Below, piece after piece: positions 61,634 through 64,000 of a DNA stretch of 64,000 nucleotides; positions within the stretch are counted from its first letter, which is position 1; the number at the start of each line of letters is the position of its first letter. Made by a program: the position numbers and the translations under genes. The stretch covers positions 1-64,000 of the forward strand of contig JAKOPZ010000010.1 in NCBI GenBank assembly GCA_029778615.1, given 5' to 3'. The notes below the pieces were generated by a model, which was given only the letters and a program-made list of their open reading frames with translations, had not been told where the DNA came from and ran no database searches. The stretch is from Chloroflexota bacterium. GTDB taxonomy: Bacteria > Chloroflexota > Anaerolineae > UBA4142 > SHND01.

Positions 61634-63055
61634 ATGTCAAGTAAAATGTCGAATCGTTTTTATATTCAAACGTTGGGCTGTGCCAAAAATACCGCCGACT
61701 CGGACGGCATCGGTGCGGTGCTGGAGCGTGCCGGTTTTGAGAACGCGGGCGCGCCGGAAGATGCCGATGTGATGATTGTGAACACGTGCGGTTTTTTGCA
61801 AGCGTCGCGGCAAGAATCACTGGAAGCAATGCGCGCGCTCGGACAACTCAAACACAGCGGACAGTTGTTGATTGCGGCGGGCTGTCTCATTTCGCGCTAT
61901 GGCGAAAATGTGAAACAAGAAGTGCCGAGCGTGGACGGCGTGATTGATGCGGGCAGATGGCAAGCGATGCCGCGTTTCATCGAGTATCTGCGTGAACATG
62001 GGCGAGGGGATGGCGCGTGGCTCGACGACGCGTATTTGAATTTGCCGCGCGAACAAATCGGCGCGCGTTCGGTGACCGAGTACTTGCCGCGTCACGCGCA
62101 CGGACCGAGCGCGTTTTTGAAAATCGCCGACGGCTGTGACCGCCCCTGCACCTTTTGCATCATTCCCGCCATCAAAGGCGGACATCGCAGCAAGCGCATG
62201 GAAGATGTCATCGCCGAGGCGCGCGAGTTGGTCGCGCAAGGGGTCCAAGAAATTGTGTTGGTCGCGCAAGATACCACCGCGTACGGTTGGGACTGGGGAC
62301 AACGCGATGTGCTGGCAACGTTGATGGAGCGCCTTTGCAATGAGGTGGAAGGAATGCGCTGGCTGCGTTTGATGTATGCGTATCCCGGACATGTGACCCC
62401 GCGTTTGATTCAAGTGATGGCGCGCTATCCGCAGATTGTGCATTACCTTGACGTGCCGCTCCAACACGGCGACGCGCGCGTGCTGCATCGCATGAAGCGT
62501 CCGAATCCGATTACGACGGGACGCATGTTGGACGATTTGCGCGCGGCGATGCCGGACCTTTCGATGCGGACCACTTTTATCGTCGGCTTTCCGGGCGAGA
62601 CCGAACAGGAATTTGAAGGGCTGCTGGAATTTATCGAGACACAGCAATTTGACCGCGTAGGCATTTTTGAATATTCGCGCGAAGAAGGAACACCGGCAGG
62701 CGCGATGGAACAGCAGATTGCGCACAAAGTCAAAGCGCGGCGGCGACACGAAGCGATGCTGTTGCAGCAATCCATCTCGCGAGCAAAAAATCGCGCGTTC
62801 GTGGGCAAGACGCTGGATGTGCTGCTGGAAGGCGTGGGCGAGGTGGTGCCCGAAAACGAACATGTGGGCACGGCGGCAGCGCTGCGCGACCCTGCACTGA
62901 ACTGCGCGAATTGTGTCAGCATCGGACGCAGTTATCGCGATGCGCCCGAAGTGGACGGGATTGTCATTGTGGAAGGAGAATTTCCCGTCGGCAAGATGCT
63001 GCGCGTAAAAATCACACAAGCAAGCGAGTACGATTTGATTGGGCAACCGGTCTGA
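61634..63055 (+). CDS. rimO: Ribosomal protein S12 methylthiotransferase RimO
   Basis: A 473-residue radical-SAM enzyme that adds a methylthio group to an Asp of ribosomal protein S12. The UPF0004 domain supplies Cys16, Cys52 and Cys84; the radical-SAM cluster is CDRPCTFC (Cys168, 172, 175). LDVPLQHGDARVLHRMKRP and FIVGFPGETEQEFE are typical. The C-terminal TRAM-like domain contains an insert with two Cys (CANC) that I do not recall in standard RimO. ATG 61646 is an alternative start. Confidence 0.93.
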   Translation: MSSKMSNRFYIQTLGCAKNTADSDGIGAVLERAGFENAGAPEDADVMIVNTCGFLQASRQESLEAMRALGQLKHSGQLLIAAGCLISRYGENVKQEVPSVDGVIDAGRWQAMPRFIEYLREHGRGDGAWLDDAYLNLPREQIGARSVTEYLPRHAHGPSAFLKIADGCDRPCTFCIIPAIKGGHRSKRMEDVIAEARELVAQGVQEIVLVAQDTTAYGWDWGQRDVLATLMERLCNEVEGMRWLRLMYAYPGHVTPRLIQVMARYPQIVHYLDVPLQHGDARVLHRMKRPNPITTGRMLDDLRAAMPDLSMRTTFIVGFPGETEQEFEGLLEFIETQQFDRVGIFEYSREEGTPAGAMEQQIAHKVKARRRHEAMLLQQSISRAKNRAFVGKTLDVLLEGVGEVVPENEHVGTAAALRDPALNCANCVSIGRSYRDAPEVDGIVIVEGEFPVGKMLRVKITQASEYDLIGQPV

Positions 63056-63088
63056 AAAAAAAAGTTGCTGCGCCACATAGCGCAGCAA
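63056..63088. terminator. Hairpin after rimO
   Basis: TTGCTGCGC (63065-63073) pairs with GCGCAGCAA (63080-63088). The A run precedes the stem on the plus strand, and no T run follows, so termination for rimO is uncertain; it would act better on minus-strand transcripts. Confidence 0.4.
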
Positions 63089-63102
63089 TACCCACAATCC
63101 CA

Positions 63103-63132
63103 TTGCCGCGCGCGGTGCGCTTGTGCTAAAAT
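63103..63132 (+). promoter_or_regulatory. Promoter of the small anchored protein gene
   Basis: TTGCCG (63103-63108), 18-nt spacer, TAAAAT (63127-63132) preceded by TGC, so it is an extended -10. ATG 63142 stands 9 nt beyond, about where transcription should start. Confidence 0.5.
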
Positions 63133-63141
63133 GTCCCCACC

Positions 63142-63594
63142 ATGTTGCCCTGGCTCATCCTCGCGCTCGCCGTAATCGTCGTCGTGGCTGCCGCGTATTA
63201 TTACTGGCAAACGCGCGTCAACATTCCCCAATTGACGTACACCCTTTTGCCGCCGTACGAAATTCCCGATGTGATTTTGGTAAGCGGTCTCCTCGTCGAA
63301 AATCGCGGCAAGCAGCCCGCGCCCAATATCAAAATCGCCATCCAATTCAACGGCGAAAGCGCGCCCATGATTCATCACATGCAAGTTGCGAGCGCAGAGA
63401 ATGCAGTCCTCCGCAGCGGCGGCGAACGTCACACCTTTGCCAACATCAGCGCGAAATCGCTGCGCCCGCGCGGTAAAGTTGTAGTGTACTGGGCAGCCGC
63501 GCAAAACGCACAGCCGCAAATCACCGTCACGAGCTATCAGCCCACGCAAGAATCGTTTCTCCAAAAATTACTCCCGCGCAAATCGAACGCCTAA
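63142..63594 (+). CDS. Membrane-anchored protein of unknown function
   Basis: A 150-residue protein: N-terminal membrane anchor (2-22), then a beta-rich extracytoplasmic domain with VILVSGLLVENRGKQPAPNIKIAIQF, similar in style to small Ig-like or DUF-type adhesion domains. I do not recognise a family. It ends shortly before the last gene, which has its own promoter. Confidence 0.7.
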   Translation: MLPWLILALAVIVVVAAAYYYWQTRVNIPQLTYTLLPPYEIPDVILVSGLLVENRGKQPAPNIKIAIQFNGESAPMIHHMQVASAENAVLRSGGERHTFANISAKSLRPRGKVVVYWAAAQNAQPQITVTSYQPTQESFLQKLLPRKSNA

Positions 63595-63633
63595 ACGAAT
63601 TCCGAGCACAACCGCAAGACCTCTCACGCACGC

Positions 63634-63662
63634 GTAACCGCCACTTAACACGTCTCTAAACC
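63634..63662 (+). promoter_or_regulatory. Pho-box-like direct repeats before the last gene
   Basis: GTAACCG, TTAACAC and CTAAACC are separated by 4 nt each and end 9 nt before the -10 box at 63672. This is the classic position for a PhoB-type activator. Sequence match to the pstS site is partial. Confidence 0.4.
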
Positions 63663-63668
63663 TGCGTA

Positions 63669-63677
63669 TGCTATAAT
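63669..63677 (+). promoter_or_regulatory. Extended -10 promoter of the last gene
   Basis: TGCTATAAT gives a perfect extended -10 (TATAAT at 63672-63677). ATG 63685 lies 7 nt beyond, so the transcript would be leaderless. Confidence 0.6.
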
Positions 63678-63684
63678 CCCGCGC

Positions 63685-64000
63685 ATGCGTAAACTTTTTT
63701 TCGCACTCATCATTGTTTTGCTTTTTGCCATTTGTGCCGGCGTCGGCGCATTTGGCTATCTTTTTTATTTGGGCAACTCGACAACGATTTCCGCAACACC
63801 CGCACCCATCGTTGCCGCCGTTACGAACGCGCCGACGCACGCGCCAACTGTCGCGACTCTAACTCTGCCCACGGCCGAAACGCCCAAGACACCCGTCGCT
63901 CATGACGATGATAATGCGATGCCCTCCAAACCCGAGCTCTCGACGTTGGACAAGTTGGAAGCCATTGTCTATCCTTCCAATGACCGCGTGCGGTTGGCGG
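63685..64000 (+). CDS. Membrane-anchored protein, 3' end outside window
   Basis: The first 105 codons are visible. A signal or membrane anchor (residues 4-30, LFFALIIVLLFAICAGVGAF) is followed by a Thr/Pro/Ala-rich linker and an acidic stretch, then LDKLEAIVYPSNDRVRLA. It is likely an extracytoplasmic protein; the functional domain lies beyond the window, so no function is proposed. Confidence 0.75.
   Translation, partial: MRKLFFALIIVLLFAICAGVGAFGYLFYLGNSTTISATPAPIVAAVTNAPTHAPTVATLTLPTAETPKTPVAHDDDNAMPSKPELSTLDKLEAIVYPSNDRVRLA

Noticed and set aside
1-64000. tRNA, rRNA, CRISPR array or riboswitch
   Set aside because: No cloverleaf-like segment, rRNA core sequence, regular spacer array or known riboswitch motif was recognised by eye. 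A covariance-model search would be needed to exclude small RNAs.

Overview
The window looks like a piece of a Chloroflexota (Anaerolineae-like) chromosome. This is inferred from gene content, not from a marker gene: a very long multi-GAF histidine kinase, a cyclase/AAA/TPR regulator, a RodZ-like protein and lipoproteins with Thr/Pro-rich linkers, a MoxR-DUF58-SpoIIM-RDD cluster, and no recognisable lipid A genes. The DNA is moderately GC-rich with many GCGC runs. Genes are dense and often overlap by 1-17 nt. I saw no rRNA, tRNA, CRISPR array, transposase or phage gene.

Layout. 1-3780: end of a VWA (CoxE-like) protein, a TIM-barrel hydrolase lipoprotein, and a convergent acyl-CoA synthetase. 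3959-5117: uridine kinase and a HepT-like protein. 5135-13813: one tightly coupled polysaccharide operon (Wzx-type flippase, WbpD-like acetyltransferase, GT2, five GT4 enzymes), ended by a strong bidirectional terminator. 13847-20987 (minus strand): pstS-pstC-pstA-pstB-phoU-arsC-like-response regulator-PhoR-like kinase, a complete phosphate uptake and sensing operon. 21180-23137 (minus strand): an ArsR regulator with a clear operator, a truncated thioredoxin-like gene and a truncated ArsP-type permease joined by an apparent deletion, and an ArsC/LMW-PTP-fold protein whose catalytic Cys is Asp. 23335-31086: O-antigen-ligase/TPR protein, WecA/MraY-like transferase, nucleotide-sugar dehydrogenase, guanylate kinase, DUF72 protein. 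31151-38920: membrane protein, DUF4129, DUF4350, MoxR ATPase, zinc ribbon, DUF58, SpoIIM-like (opposite strand), RDD. 38976-45555: glucosaminidase, small helical protein, HPr-kinase-like protein, a two-domain glycosyltransferase fusion, a GT4, and an EEP-family hydrolase. 45595-59840: cyclase/AAA/TPR regulator, GNAT-like protein, Fn3 protein, large lipoprotein, response-regulator/GAF/kinase hybrid, and an 8-GAF histidine kinase. 60173-64000: RodZ-like protein, RimO, and two small membrane-anchored proteins, the last cut by the window edge.

How the genes fit together. The flippase and GT operon, the ligase/WecA/dehydrogenase block and the HPr-kinase-like/GT block together look like the parts of a surface polysaccharide pathway. 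The dehydrogenase and WbpD-like acetyltransferase suggest an acidic N-acetylated sugar. The phosphate operon may control more than itself: 7-4-7-4-7 direct repeats resembling Pho boxes lie upstream of pstS, of the inactive ArsC-like gene and of the last gene. Several promoters put their -10 box 4-12 nt before the start codon, which suggests leaderless or nearly leaderless mRNAs.

Non-coding structure worth attention includes a 154-bp MITE-like element with a 10-bp target duplication (59962-60115), a possible 101-bp inverted-repeat element (35648-35748), degenerate heptamer/octamer repeats at gene borders, and short palindromes that begin or end with a TAGAGACG-type arm.
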